DNA from: Cladobotryum mycophilum
Taxonomy: Eukaryota > Ascomycota > Sordariomycetes > Hypocreales > Hypocreaceae
Length of the DNA: 64,000 nucleotides
Assembly: GCA_036429605.1 (NCBI GenBank)
Contig: JAVFKD010000016.1
Location: forward strand, 2,108,001-2,172,000
Reading direction: 5' to 3'
Part shown: positions 1 to 12,118 of the stretch, piece by piece
Layout of the letters: every line of letters starts with the position of its first letter
Numbering within the stretch: the stretch's first letter is position 1
Notes under the pieces: generated by a model
Told to the model about the DNA's origin: nothing
The model's input: the letters and a program-made list of their open reading frames with translations, nothing else
The model's database searches: none
Position numbers and translations under genes: made by a program

Positions 1-2983
1 GAGCCCTGGGTTCCCTATAATTTCCAGAGTGGGAGTCAATCCGAAATGCAGGGATTCGGCCACTCGAGTGATTGGTGCGCCTTCAACGAGAAACAGATTT
101 CACGATCTGGGCCTTGGCATCAAAATGCAGGAAATGAACCAGTCTTGCCAGATGTAACGGCGTCTTGTTAGCCCATAAAAAAGCCAACAAGTGTTGAAGG
201 GCCGTGTCAACAACGGCCACACCGGTGAAATCTAGCGGCTCATGTTTGTTTGTTCTTTGAGCCTCATCTCGCCCAAAGAGCATGAAGCCGACGCCTGGTC
301 ATGACACTCGGGGAATACAGATTCCCGATTGCGAATCCGTCAATCCGTGCCCTCGCACGCCCTGCGTAGGCCAAGACCTGAAAGCGGGCCGTCCATGCAC
401 CCAAAAAAAGAATCTTGACATGAGGGGGAGAAGGGAAGGGAAGGGGGAAAAACTGCTGGCGCTTTTTGCATGTTATTGCAGTAAAAGACAGGCGGAAGAC
501 GCCATATGAGAGGGCCGAGAGCGAGACTAACGTGGCGCTCAGGCGAGACTATGGGTTGAATTGTTTAGTTTCTGGCTGACATGTCGCCATCTGATTTCTG
601 GTTTCCGAACAATCCACAACCTCCCATCTGGGCCATGTGCCATCGATTGATTGACTGAAGAAGTGCCTGGCGTTCGGACGACGCCCGGAAGCGGCAAGCA
701 TCTCCTGATGTAGCGTATATAGTAGCATTATAGTGATGGATATACATATTCCTCACCTTGCCTTGTTTGCCCTGCCCTGCTTTGCACTTGTCCTAGTCTT
801 GGGCGGGCTGCGGAGTTCGGATTGTCAGTGTTTCTTGACCTTACAAGCTCCCACGGGTAACTTGTTCTGGCGGGGGATTGGAAACCTGGAAATGTGCGCG
901 GGAAGATGAGGATGGGGGGAGCTAATGCTGCCGTTGCAGTCGTTGTACGTGCGTTGCATGCCTGTCGCCATTCTTCAGCCTTTTCAATTTTTTCTTCTTT
1001 CTTCTTGTTCCCCCATCAAGTCCCACTGGCTGCCTGATGCATCATTTAATGGATCGAGGCACTCTTCCTCTGTCTTTCTCCACTGTTGTGCCGCCCATGC
1101 GTAACGGGAAAAAAGTTTGATGCATCAAGGAATGGAAAATACTCACCAGAGTGTTGAATAATATGACGGATAGATTTATACCCATCTAATGTTTCTGATA
1201 ATTCCTCTTGTGTCTGGTAATTTCTCATGAGTCTGTTTATTTTTATTATATCCTTTAATATCAGATCCACACATGAACAGGCTTATTTATTACCTGTATA
1301 ACAATATCTTACCGTGAGCTCTAATCCGATGTCTTTCTTTCTCTCTCCTGCGTGTGGATGCAGTTCCATTTGTGGCTCACTGTACGCCGTAGCTCCAGCA
1401 GGGCTGTAAAAGAGTGGAGGATGATGGATGCTTTATTGATTTGAGATGTGTCGGCAGATCTCCGCTGAGAAGAGGGAGGTAATACGACTTATGGAGTGTT
1501 GCTATTCATGGATATGAGATCGTCCGCTAAATTGCTGTTGTTGTACGAAGCTCTCGTGATGTACTGGGAGATAGGACTCGTATGTCGATACCGATAGATT
1601 CAACGTTGTTTATATGTTGATATCTTCTCCATTGCATTCCTCGTATAAATCATCGTGTTTGAACCCACATCACTTTATGCCTCTCTTTATTTCTCACTCT
1701 GCTGGTTTGGCTCCAGCCCTGACAGGAGGCTTGGCCCCAAATGTCCGGTATTCCGGATGCTTGGCAGCCACAATCGGTTGGCCACATCATCGAGTCGATT
1801 TTTTTTTCGTCGCACAGGGTAGGCAGTGAGGAGGAGTAGGGAATCCGCAGCCTGTCAGTCAGACATGCATGCATAAAGAGGGAGAGACGAAAAAAAGGCA
1901 GGCTGCTAAAAAAAAAAGAAAAAAAGGGTGTCAGTTACAAGGTGGCGGTATGAGTTGGAGAGTATGGAGTAGTATTGGCAAAGCAATGACATCAATTGCA
2001 TACCTACCTACCAATGGTACTCCGTAGTCTCCATTTTCTGCAGCTTCCAACACTGAAGATGATCTTATCAGTTGAAATGACGAATATCGCCAACTTGCGG
2101 GCGTTGCACTATTGTTTGGCTCTCCAAGGTCGATTCGTCTTCAACGGTGTTTGGATGTTGCTGCGGTCAGCTTTTTCCCATGGCTGGTCCGCCGGCTGCA
2201 GGCAAGTAGTGGTGGTGCTGGTGGTGCTGGTGGTGATTATGAAATTTACTTTGTTAGGCGAGGCGCACCGTTTATCCCACTTTCCTTACTTCCTTTTTTC
2301 TTTTTCTTTCCTTTTCTTTTCTTTCAACGTTTTACTCAACAGATGAAGGAAGATGCCACAAATGCGAATACGCCCTTACTTGACTTTGACTCCCTTATGT
2401 AAAGGAGAGAAGACGACCGAAAAAAAAAGGAATGCCTGGCTGATATGGTTGAGCTTCAATGGATCAACATATCAAGGAAAGTACAAGTATGACAGGCTGA
2501 CTTAGACAAGCAATCTAGGATAACCTTGAACCCTTTATTTTTGACACCCCACCGCCCAGCCTCCACCGCCGCTTGCGCAAGCCCTTCCACGGAGAGCCGT
2601 GGAGCTGAGAAGTTGAAATTCAATTTGGCGCACCCCCTGGGCGTTGACAGCGTAACATGGATTCGTGGGATGGCATCCATCCATCCATCCATCCTCAGGC
2701 TGGGGGGCTTGGTAGGTAGGGGACTGGTACAGTGGGAGCTTAGGCGCTGGGCTCCGTAAATGGAGTTGCCAGAACCAAGACAAACGCCCACTCCAGTAAA
2801 GACGCAACCGCCACCCTTCCCTTTGGCACCCTCTGACACCCTCTGGCACCCTCTGTGCAGTCTAATTCGTACATGCGTACTTGGGGCCTAGCACGTACTC
2901 CATACATACAGACACACAAGACGCACATACATGTATCGTGTACCAGAATTAGACAAGTTGCAGTAGAGCGAAAAAAAGAGTGC

Positions 2984-2984
<1 letters not shown>

Positions 2985-3018
<34 letters not shown>
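2985..3018. repeat. (GA)n microsatellite
   Basis: Uninterrupted GA dinucleotide run of about 16 units, followed by more GA-rich sequence, in the upstream region of the SKT5-like gene. It creates spurious Arg-Glu and Leu-Ser open frames on the two strands. Confidence 0.9.
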
Positions 3019-3025
<7 letters not shown>

Positions 3026-3689
3026 AGAGGGAGAGAGACTTGAGTGGTGGTAGGTAGCATTAGTAGTAGTATTAGTAGAGGTAGAGTAGGAGTAAGGTCC
3101 TAGGTAGGTAGGTAGGCAAGGCAAGTAGGTAGGGCACCCTTCCTTCCACACCTTCTTCCTCACTAGTCCTGGCTGTAATAGTTCCGTCTCTCTTCTTTCT
3201 TTTCGTTTTTGTCGTCGTGCCTTGTGTGGTGGGAAATTTCTCCTCATCGACAAAAAACATCGTCATCTCCCTTTCACACACACGTACTCTCTCATCTCCC
3301 TCTCTTCCTTTCTCCCCCCTCTCTCTCTAACCCCCCCCCCCCCAAAAAAAAAAGCCAGTCAGCCAGCCTTGCTTGCTTCGAATGCTGCTGGTATAGCTCA
3401 TTATTATTGCCCGGCTTGTTCCATTGCTTAGCTTTTGCTTTCATTGCTTGTGTCTCCCTTCTCCCACATCCCACAGACACACAGAGGGAGAAACACGCAC
3501 GGCCAAGACTTCGGCCGCAGGTTTCGTCATCTCCAGCCACTGCCAGTCGCTCGTTTCTCCGCTGCGGTTACTCCGGCCTACAACCCTCCCAGCACCACAA
3601 GAACGTCTTTTAAGAGCTTAAATTCTGCACCGACGAGAGTTAAAATCTTGAGCAACGGCCCAAGCTACGCCGTGTAGGCTGCGACAGAG

Positions 3690-3695
3690 TATAAA
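3690..3695 (+). promoter_or_regulatory. TATA-like box upstream of the SKT5-like gene
   Basis: TATAAA lies 174 bases upstream of the ATG at 3869, downstream of a pyrimidine-rich block. The position is compatible with a core promoter and a leader of about 100-150 bases. This is motif evidence only. Confidence 0.35.
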
Positions 3696-3868
3696 GGCGA
3701 CGCTGCAATCAAAGGGAAACTCCGAGAACAAGAGAGTTCTTGGGCATAGAACGAGAGGGTGCAATTCGCGGCAGCAGCCACTCTCCTACTCGGCCACAAT
3801 CATACACCTCACCTGTGGGTGCTAGGATATAACGACAAAGTCGCTGCCATACACGCCTGGCCGACACA

Positions 3869-6054
3869 ATGGCCGCTGTCACTACTTCGCCGCCTCCGAC
3901 CTCAAACTCTCCCAATCGACGAGATTCGGTCCCTATACAGAGTCTATCGCCCGTTGCTCGCAAACCCGTCCCATCTTCGAACCCCCAAGCGATCGCTGCA
4001 CCAAAGTTCCGGGACCTACCAGCGTCTTCTGTCCGCGCAAACTTTCAGCAAAACAATTCGGCCCAGCCATCAAACATTGACGTCGATCATGCGCAACAAG
4101 CTGCAACCACTTTCAATCCTGCAGCTGGCGCCACCAACATGCCCCCGGCACCCACCAATGTGTCCGATAGAGTCGATGCCGGTGTCATGACACCACAGGA
4201 TCGTCTGCGAAAGCAGGATGTCGACCGAAATAGCCGCGAGTCCGATGACACGACGGGTACTTCTCAGCAACCTGCCTCTGTCAAGTCTTCTGCGACAACA
4301 AGCGCCAGCTCCTTGTCTGGCATAAATGAGAATTCCGAGTGCCCACCTGATGGTGACTCTCCTGGTAGCTCAATCCTTGAGGGCAATTTGCCCCGCCCAC
4401 AGTCGATCCCTCAATTCCAGTACCACCAACACTCGGACTATCCGCAACGCGTCCCTAGCATCCCTAGTGATGGAATCCGGACTCCATCAAATCCAGATTT
4501 GGCAGACAGCACCGGAAATGTACGGCGGCACTTGACGCCAACTTCCAACCATGTGCGAAGAAGCTCTCTGCCGCGCCCGCAATCCGCCTACTCCGCCATC
4601 TCGGAGGGACCTCGAGGGCGGTCACCCGGACTGATGCCCGGTGGCTCAACCATTCGCGAGCATTCTGTCCAGTCCCGGAAGTCCCCTGACGTTCGTCCGT
4701 CGTCCTACGCCGAACTTCTCAATGTACCATATCCTCAGCAAGCTCCGGCGCCCATAACACTGGACAATTCCCTGCTCCGAAATGCTGTCGGTAATAATGC
4801 CTCGCTGCTCAGTGCGCAGAAGACGCTTGAAATGTACCGTCAGAATGTCAAGAAAACCAATGATTTCTCCGTACAATACTCATTTGCCGTATTTCTCATT
4901 TCCGTTGCCCAGGAGCAAGGCCTGGACTTTTCCGACCCCAAAGGCAGGAAAACAAGTCCTCAACCGGTGCGAGACTTGGATAGCCCCATTGTCGAGGCTA
5001 AGGTGGCAAACCCCCATGATCTGGTTCGCGAAGCTCGTGGCATTCTTCAGAAGCTGGCTGGTGGAGGTTATCCATTCGCGCAATATTACCTTGCAGATGG
5101 ATTTGCTTCGGGTCTCTTCAACAAGGGCAAAGAAGACTACAACTCGGCCTTCCCTCTTTTTGTTCTTGCAGCAAAGCATGGCCACGCCGAGTCTGCATAC
5201 CGAACAGCCCTCTGCTACGAATTTGGCTGGGGCTGCCGTAAGGATCCGGCTAAGGCGGTACAGTTCCTTCGTACGGCAGCTTCCAAGAGACACCCTGGAG
5301 CCATGACTCGTCTCGGAAAGGCGTGTTTGTCCGGTGATTTGGGCGAGAAGAGATACCGAGAAGGTATCAAGTGGATGAAGCTGGCGACAGAAGCCGCCGA
5401 CACGCAGTATAATGCGGCCCCTTACCAACTCGGGTGTTTGTATGAAACTGGTTACGGTGATGATATTTTCCGAGATCCTAGCTATGCTGCTGAGCTTTAC
5501 ACACAAGCTGCTGATTTGGGTCATCCGGAAGCCAATTTCCGTATGGGTGATGCCTATGAGCATGGCCATCTCAACTGCCCTCGAGACCCAGCACTCAGCG
5601 TTCATTTCTACACTGGCGCCGCAGAACGCGGGCATGCGGGGGCTATGATGGGGCTATGCGCCTGGTACATGGTTGGTGCGCCTCCGATGCTGGAGAAGGA
5701 CGAAGAGGAAGCCTATGAATGGGCTAATCGTTCAGCAGACCTGGGTAAGTTGATTCCTACTACACGAGTGATGCTGTGATATGAGTTACTAATTCGGCCA
5801 TGACAGGTTACGTCAAGGCACAATATGCTGTTGGATACTTTACAGAAATGGGCATTGGCTGTCGTCGTGATATCCTGGAAGCCAATGTCTGGTACGTGAA
5901 GGCTGCTGATGCTGGCGATGAGAGAGCCAAGCAGCGACTTGCCGTCATTCAAGCTGCGGTAACTGGCCAGGGAACACCGATGGATGTTGCCCCTCCGCGG
6001 AACGGCAAAATAACAAAAGGAAACAAAGACGACAAGGACTGCATTATCATGTGA
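3869..6054 (+). CDS. SKT5: Sel1-repeat activator of chitin synthase III (Skt5/Chs4-like)
   Basis: Exons 3869-5744 and 5807-6054; the 62-nt intron has GTAAGT/CAG ends and a TTACTAAT branch site. The product is about 707 aa. The first ~370 residues are Ser/Pro/Asn-rich and probably disordered. Residues ~395-670 carry at least six tandem Sel1-like repeats (for example the blocks AKHGHAESAYRTALCYEFGW and ADLGHPEANFRMGDAYEHGH). The C-terminus is a basic stretch followed by Cys-Ile-Ile-Met, a CaaX box, as in yeast Skt5/Chs4. In that family the protein activates and localises chitin synthase III at bud neck, septa or tips, and prenylation aids membrane association. The splice restores the last repeat and brings the CaaX end into frame, which supports the model. 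The start is the first ATG in a good context. Paralogues of Skt5 exist in fungi, so orthology to Chs4 itself is inferred. Confidence 0.9.
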
Positions 6055-8635
6055 AGTCATTCTACATAATCGGATAGCAAGCCAACAACCGTCATATAGA
6101 AGAAGCACGACTTTGAAAGCCGTGGTACGACTAATAGCAGCAAGCGAGTTTTGGATGTTAGAGGAGGGTATGCTTTGAGATTACTTCTTAATTTTGGCAT
6201 AGCCTTGTCATGGCCCCCGCCGATGTTGCATTTCGGGGGTCAGCATTCTTATGAGTAATGTCAAGTTTTTTGTTTAATTTTCTTGGAGGCATGTTTATTC
6301 TCTCTTTCTTTTGTCGGGCTGCCGGAGCCTTTTTAGATGGTCATCGAAGAGGATGTGGGATGGAAAAACCGAAACAGGAGCTGTGGCTCCATTTTCCTTA
6401 TTGGACAAAAAACACACGAGAAAGCTAGTACAGCACATGTTATTTTCTTGGCTATCATCATATTCATGAGCAAAAACAGAGCTCATTTTCTTTTTCAGGG
6501 CCCAGAGGGCGAGTGGCTAATGCGGTGCCTCCTCCCGCCTCCCTTTTTCTTTCTCACTCTTCGCATGCGCCAGGTGGTGGAATGTTTGGATGGACTGAAG
6601 GAATATCTTTTTCAAAACTCCCTCCCATTCTTACAGTGGCGTTTTTGGAGTTGGCATGCGTATAGGCCTGGATATAGCTTAGCTGAGAGTAGTAATAACC
6701 TGCCGAGAGCAGGTGAATATCTCTGAGGATGTCTGGATCTGGTGTGTGTGTTGATTTTCTTTTGTGATGGTGTCTTTTGTTTTCTCGTGACTCTAGAGGA
6801 GATGTTGAGAAGACGTGGTGGTATAATTCATAGCAAAGAGGAGCGATTCTAAGAAATGTAATCTACTATTTTTCTTTTATCATTATGTACGGGTTCGTGC
6901 CTTTGAGCATGCTTTGTTTCTACATTCATCTGGTTTGGAGCCACAAACTAAAGCTTTACCCAATAGTTAATATATTCTTACTAGTTGAGTTCTTGGTAGA
7001 GTATTCAAACATGACTAGTTACTGTTTCCAACATGTCGGACTTGTTTTCTATTCTTTCTTGTGCTCATTTTCTTTCAGGTCGGGCATGGGCTTTTCACAG
7101 TCGGTGTATTACTTGCGAGTGTTCATGTCAACACATATTAGTAGACATTGGGAGATTATCCATCACGAAATGTCATCATAGCAGCAGATCAGACCGATCA
7201 ATCATACTTCCAGGGATACTTTACGTCACCACATTGTGCTGACAAAAACAAAACGAGATGGAACAACAACAAGAATCCCATCTTGGAAAGGAGGGGGGGT
7301 TCATGTTCCCATCCTAAACCAACATGGCCTCTCGGTTTCACCGGGCAACCAAAAACTAAAGCCAAGTCCAAGTCAAAACCTCGACCTACCTAGTAGGTAG
7401 TAGTAGTTCTATTTCGTTAGTCTAATAGCACCTTCTTTGACTCTCTTCCAATCCGTATTGGGAATGATTTTGACGATGAACGGGCCCCACCCCTCCCTGG
7501 TTTTCAAATTTGAGAGACAGGCCCCAAAAAGGTGTGTGTTGGTTGAGTCCTTTTTTTTTTGTTTTAAGAAGAACTTTGATGGTTGTTGGTAATGTTGCAC
7601 GGCTACGGACTTGGCCGCTGGGTGATGGGATGATCCGTGTGTGTGTGTGTGTTTGCTGAGGTTGGAGCAGTACTGTTAGTTCATGAGATGCTTTTTCAGA
7701 TCAAGCAACCGATGCTCTATTTCTGGTCCTCAAACGGGACAAATGTGCCATCTTTGGCAACAATAAAAGCCCGAGTTTAAAAAGCTCCACAAAAAAAGGT
7801 GAGCCCTTTGGAGGAAAAAGGATATCGTGGTAAACACGAGGTGGCGTTTTTGTGTGGGAACTTTCTCCTCTCATCGCATCGATACTCTGTAAACGCTGTC
7901 AGCCATACCCTATTCGCTTCAACGCACAGACCAGGATAAGGCTCCGAGTTGGAAAAAATCCATCCATGGCAAAAAGGCAAAAAGGCCTTTTGACGATGCT
8001 CCGTTACTCCACGTTTTTCGGGGGGCACATAATGTTTCTGGGAGCGCTTAATAGCGGGTTCGAGTTTGATGCTGACCAGCCTTTACCGCATGTGACTCGA
8101 TAGGCTTGTGATAAGAAAAAGAGAGAGAGAGAGAGTGTGAGTGAGATAATAATAATAATAAAAAAAGACCCTGCGTCGTTGATAAATGCAAAACATCAGG
8201 GTGTGGGGAGCCCCTCCCATGTTGTTCAGTGGGGGTGGCCCTGCATTTCGATAACGTAGAGTGTTGGATGGTACTCGGCGCAGTCCTCGTTTGAAGATGA
8301 GTTTCAAGTTGTTTCTTTGAAAATACATACTTCCATCAGACTGCACCGAAGCCGTTGATGGGGGACCGTTTGGATGGGATGAAGGGATTGGAGATCTGTC
8401 GTCACTCTGACACTTGGGATAGGCAAGACCATGTCATGCTCTGGTCAGGCTCTGGTTAAAGGCGATGCTGCGCATGTTTGATCGTCTGGTAGGCAGCTTC
8501 AGCCATGTGTAAGATGACGACAAAGAAACGCTTGAACCTTTGGTATGTGACCGTTCGTTATTCGCACAACCGTCCTCTGTTCTTCTATGGAGCCGTTGGT
8601 TCTCATTGTGATCTCTCTTTGACCTGCAACGAGAA

Positions 8636-8708
8636 GCACGTTTAGCACGTTTGGCACGTTTTCGTTACACAAACCAGAGAGTGGCTGAAGTGGCTGAAGT
8701 GGCTGCAA
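8636..8708. repeat. Two short tandem arrays with 9-bp units
   Basis: First array: three copies of a GCACGTTT-type unit, with CACG at 8637, 8646 and 8655. Second array: three copies of GTGGCTGAA starting at 8681, 8690 and 8699, the last copy imperfect. The 9-bp period would preserve a reading frame, but no convincing coding frame spans the arrays. They are more than 2.5 kb from the nearest gene model. Confidence 0.75.
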
Positions 8709-8820
8709 GGTCCAAACGCCCCATTCCTGCCAAATATGGCAAGAGCTTGCAAGGATATCTGTGCCCCCATTCTTTTGGGTGGCATTATTGGTCAGCACCT
8801 TCTGTAGCGCCATTTAATCC

Positions 8821-8889
8821 GAACGCGTCTTTACGCGTCGTGACGCGCTTTTACGCGCTCTAAAGCAACGTCACCAGACCTTTACGCGA
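8821..8889. repeat. Tandem ACGCG array with 10-bp period
   Basis: ACGCG starts at 8823, 8833, 8843 and 8853, spaced by exactly 10 bp, with a fifth copy at 8884. The first two are full ACGCGT hexamers, the MluI cell-cycle box bound by MBF-type regulators in fungi. No gene lies close by. Either an expanded 10-bp satellite or a binding platform would fit. Confidence 0.75.
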
Positions 8890-10206
8890 AGGATAATCGA
8901 TAATGGGCCATGTCCTTCTTGTCCGCCCCCGCCTCGCGCAAAAAGGTCCTTGCGTGTGCAGATGTGCCAATTGCAAAGAACCGCGGTCATGCAGACGGGC
9001 AACGTCTGTACAAGGCGAATTGGCCCGCAAAAGTCGGGGTATATCCAGCTTTGTAGGCACTTTGCGGAGAGACGAGGGGCTCTTGAACGAACCGTTTGTC
9101 TGTCTCATTGGCATTGACACGCGGCTCCAGAACACTGTAATTGCCAATCAGGCACTCAAAAGGATGTGCAGAGGGGAGGCAGAGTCTCAAAGAGAATGAA
9201 TTGGCTTTGTCGCCCGCATCCCTTGAGAGTTGGGGAACCAAACGGAACCTTGGAACCTACAGGACCGACAACGGACGGAGCTCAACCAAGTTACTAAAGC
9301 ACCAATAGTGTCAATTAGTATCAAAGACGAATGCGACAACGGCATCGCTCCCTTCCTTCGGATGCTGTCCCTCCCCCTCTCTGCGTTCCCCACTGAGCTG
9401 CGCGTCTGGGCTCCTCCAACGTGTTGTTGGTGTGTGTGTGTGTGGTGTGTGGTGTGTCAGTGTGAAGATTGATTATTCCCAGATCAAAGGGATCTGTTGC
9501 TCATTAAACCTTGACCCGGGAATGTGAGACCTCTTTACCAAATCGCTGGGACTTTGACTATTTCCGTCCCTTTGGCCATGTCCCTTCTCGCCGGAACGGG
9601 TAACAAGAAGACGGGGCAACGTAGATGGGAGATTGCTGAGGGAGTGTATGACCTCATTAACTGTTGGTGATGAAGACTATCAAGACAAGTTATAGAGCAT
9701 GACTACCTAGTACTGAATGGGCTGATCTTTAGCCTGGCCATTGGAGGGAGAGCTGATCTAATTGATGACGACGCGGTAACAAATTTTGGCATCTTATTCA
9801 CACAAGTCCCAAGGATAATTGAAACTTTTATGCTCCGTACAGTATGAGAAACATCTGGAGAAGTAGGAAAAAACAAGCAAAGCCAGTGGCTTTTGGGCCC
9901 GAATCAGCGTTCACGATTTGCGCCAGACTGGAGAAGCCCGTGGTTCGCACGAGGGGTCCAGTTCGGGTGGCGTAAACTGATATTCTGCAGCACTTGAAAT
10001 CAGTTCTCTTCTCGACTGCATTCCCATAAACTACAAATCTCGTAAAGCTTTCGTTGTCTACTAGGCATGCTTCAGATTATGCGCGTGTATGCCTGCCTGT
10101 GTGTCAGGTCATGTGCCTAACAATGGATTTCGGCCTGGCGTTTGAATCGTTCTTTGTCCAATTTCATGCAACCCCTTCGTTTCAAGGGTCCTTGGACGGT
10201 CGACCC

Positions 10207-10315
10207 AGAAACAGACCAGACCAGACCAGACCGCCTCTTGAGGAGTCGCCAGACCGCAATGGAGGAGAAACAGACAGACAGACAGACACAGAAAGAGAGA
10301 GAGAGAGAGAGAGGT
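10207..10315. repeat. CAGAC, CAGA and GA simple repeats
   Basis: Consecutive simple runs: about four ACCAG/CAGAC units (10212-10232), a CAGA run (10270-10290) and a GA run (10292-10313). They generate spurious Arg/Glu- and Ser/Leu-rich open frames. No function is apparent. Confidence 0.85.
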
Positions 10316-11797
10316 GTGTGCTAGAAGGGCGAGCCGTGCCATGGACCCGTGCGCTAAACTTCAGAATCTCAATGACAGCGAATGCAGCAGTCCTAGAAGA
10401 GAAGGGTGAGTGGAGAGCGAGGAGTGAGGGCGCATTAGATGGCGAGCGACAACACAACAGAGACAAGGCAAGGTGCAGAGCAGCTGTAAGAAGGAGCCCA
10501 GTTTGGACCCTTCGACATGTGCCGTGAAATTGCTTTTTCGCCCTCGCTTCGCCTTGTTCGACTCATTGACCCGCTGTGAAAGCCGATCAACGTCTGTTCA
10601 CGTCTGGATAAGACATTCCTTCCCCCGCGTCGCATGACGACTTAGATCTAACATCTTACTGCCCGCCGGGTTCGTGTATCGTGAGTCAGGGATATGGACG
10701 CTTAGAACCTGGAGAACAAGGGAGGGCAAGACAAGAGTGAGATCTCAATCAAGTAAGTGTGCGCACTCGAGGGTAAAAAAAAAAAAGACGAGAGCAAGAG
10801 GGGGAGGGGGAGGAGGAGGGGAGGGGAGGATACCGGGGCAACGCGTAGCGAATCGCTTCTTGGACAGAGAGTCTGCGCACCACAAGGAACGGACGTACCG
10901 TGTATGTGTGTACAGTGCGCTAGAGAAGGTTGCCTTCTGTGAGAGCCTGCATTGGTGCGGTCCATGCTGCAGGTCTAAAGTGCTTGCATGAACATGAACC
11001 TTGAGAGTCAAAGAAACCGCTGGTCGGTGAGGAGGATTAACACAAAGAATTAAACGTCTGCGAGGGGGAGGAAACGGAAACAGGAACCGGAGACTGAACC
11101 TTGCATAAGATAATTTACGTTGTTTTGGGTTCTTTCAACGGGGAGCCCTTTTTTCTTTCCCTTTTCTTTCCGGTAGTTTTGCCAAGTATAGTTGTTGTAA
11201 GAGGCATTCTTGAAAAGTGCCGCATTTGGGGTTAGAGAGAGGTCTGCTTCTACAGAGGTACTGTGTGGCTTCTGGTATTTCGCACGGTAAAAGGAGTAAT
11301 GGAAAGTATTTGCAGCACACCATATCAGAGTTCATACTGTAGAACCCATCAACATTTATATGGCATCACACTGTCCAGAATAACCGAAGTTACGCAGCAG
11401 GTACCCCAAGACACTTTCAATAAAGCCCATCCCCCTGCCTGCTCAGGGCAATCCGGTAGGAGCTTGGGGGGAGGGGAGGTACCAGATACCTTGTACTTCA
11501 GGTCCCTTTAGCGTTGGCCCACCGTCCCACCCGTCTCACCTTGCACCGTGGGCGGCGACGCTTTTGGGCACCCTTCTGCTGCACTTCCAGGGCTTCTTCC
11601 ATCCCTCCTCCGCTAGTTGACTTTCCAGTCTCTCTCTGAAGGTGCCCTGTAGGGTCCCCTCTGCACACCCCCAGCGGGCGGCACAACCAGGAATCCAATA
11701 CTTGAACATATTAGGTCCTCCCGGCCCCCCTCTTAATGACCCAACCATCAAACCATCAACCCATCCCATCCCATCCAATTCACCTACACACACAAAC

Positions 11798-11821
11798 AGA
11801 CAGACAGACAGACAGACAGAG
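11798..11821. repeat. (CAGA)n microsatellite
   Basis: About six CAGA units roughly 300 bases upstream of the SANT-like gene, probably in its promoter or leader. Confidence 0.85.
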
Positions 11822-12118
11822 CAACAACCATTCTCTCAAGTCTTCCTCGATATTGGCTTTATTGCTTTTCTAGTCGTCCCCCCTTCAATAAGTCATCGCA
11901 TTTACTTTTACAGTCAATTTCACGACTCCAACTACCTACCCCTTTGCGCGCATTCCACCAACAGACTTGCGCTCTCGCTTACAGCCAAAGTCCATTTGCG
12001 CCGCGCGCAAAAACACACACCCAACCACCACTAACAGTTTCGGTCGCAAAAAGTTGGGAACATCGAAACATTTACCAAAAATAATTCCCTTTCTCACTGT
12101 TGCATCACCCTCACAAAG

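Larger units (their letters stand above)
1..3868. other. Intergenic region and long 5' region of the SKT5-like gene
   Basis: I see no reliable gene here. The short open frames lack family features, and several sit in simple repeats. Contents: a CCAT run (about 2672-2692), a long GA run (about 2985-3018), a TAGG run (about 3096-3115), a C14-A10 block (about 3331-3354) and a pyrimidine-rich stretch (about 3280-3330) of the kind found in fungal promoters and leaders. One exact copy of the dispersed 9-mer TACTCCGTA is at 2018-2026. The last 500 bases are probably promoter and 5' UTR of the gene starting at 3869. A short minus-strand frame near 83-283 could be the end of an exon but I cannot support it. 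Confidence 0.6.
6055..12118. other. Six-kilobase intergenic region
   Basis: No gene was recognised on either strand. It holds the 3' region of the SKT5-like gene, GA and AAT microsatellites (about 8117-8160), a cluster of short tandem arrays with 9- and 10-bp units (about 8636-8890), CAGAC, CAGA and GA runs (about 10207-10315), another CAGA run (11798-11821), and probably a long 5' UTR and promoter for the gene at 12119, with C-rich sequence close to its start. The frames present are short and of low complexity. Confidence 0.6.

Noticed and set aside
2888..3253. Overlapping Ser/Leu-rich and Arg/Glu-rich frames
   Set aside because: They are created by the GA microsatellite and pyrimidine tracts.
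4880..5635. Minus-strand frame of 251 aa
   Set aside because: Antisense shadow of the Sel1-repeat coding region.
8903..9241. Overlapping frames of 84-98 aa on both strands
   Set aside because: No domain, no splice context and no conserved motif.
10054..10527. 157-aa plus-strand frame
   Set aside because: It runs through CAGAC, CAGA and GA simple repeats and shows no protein-like features outside them.
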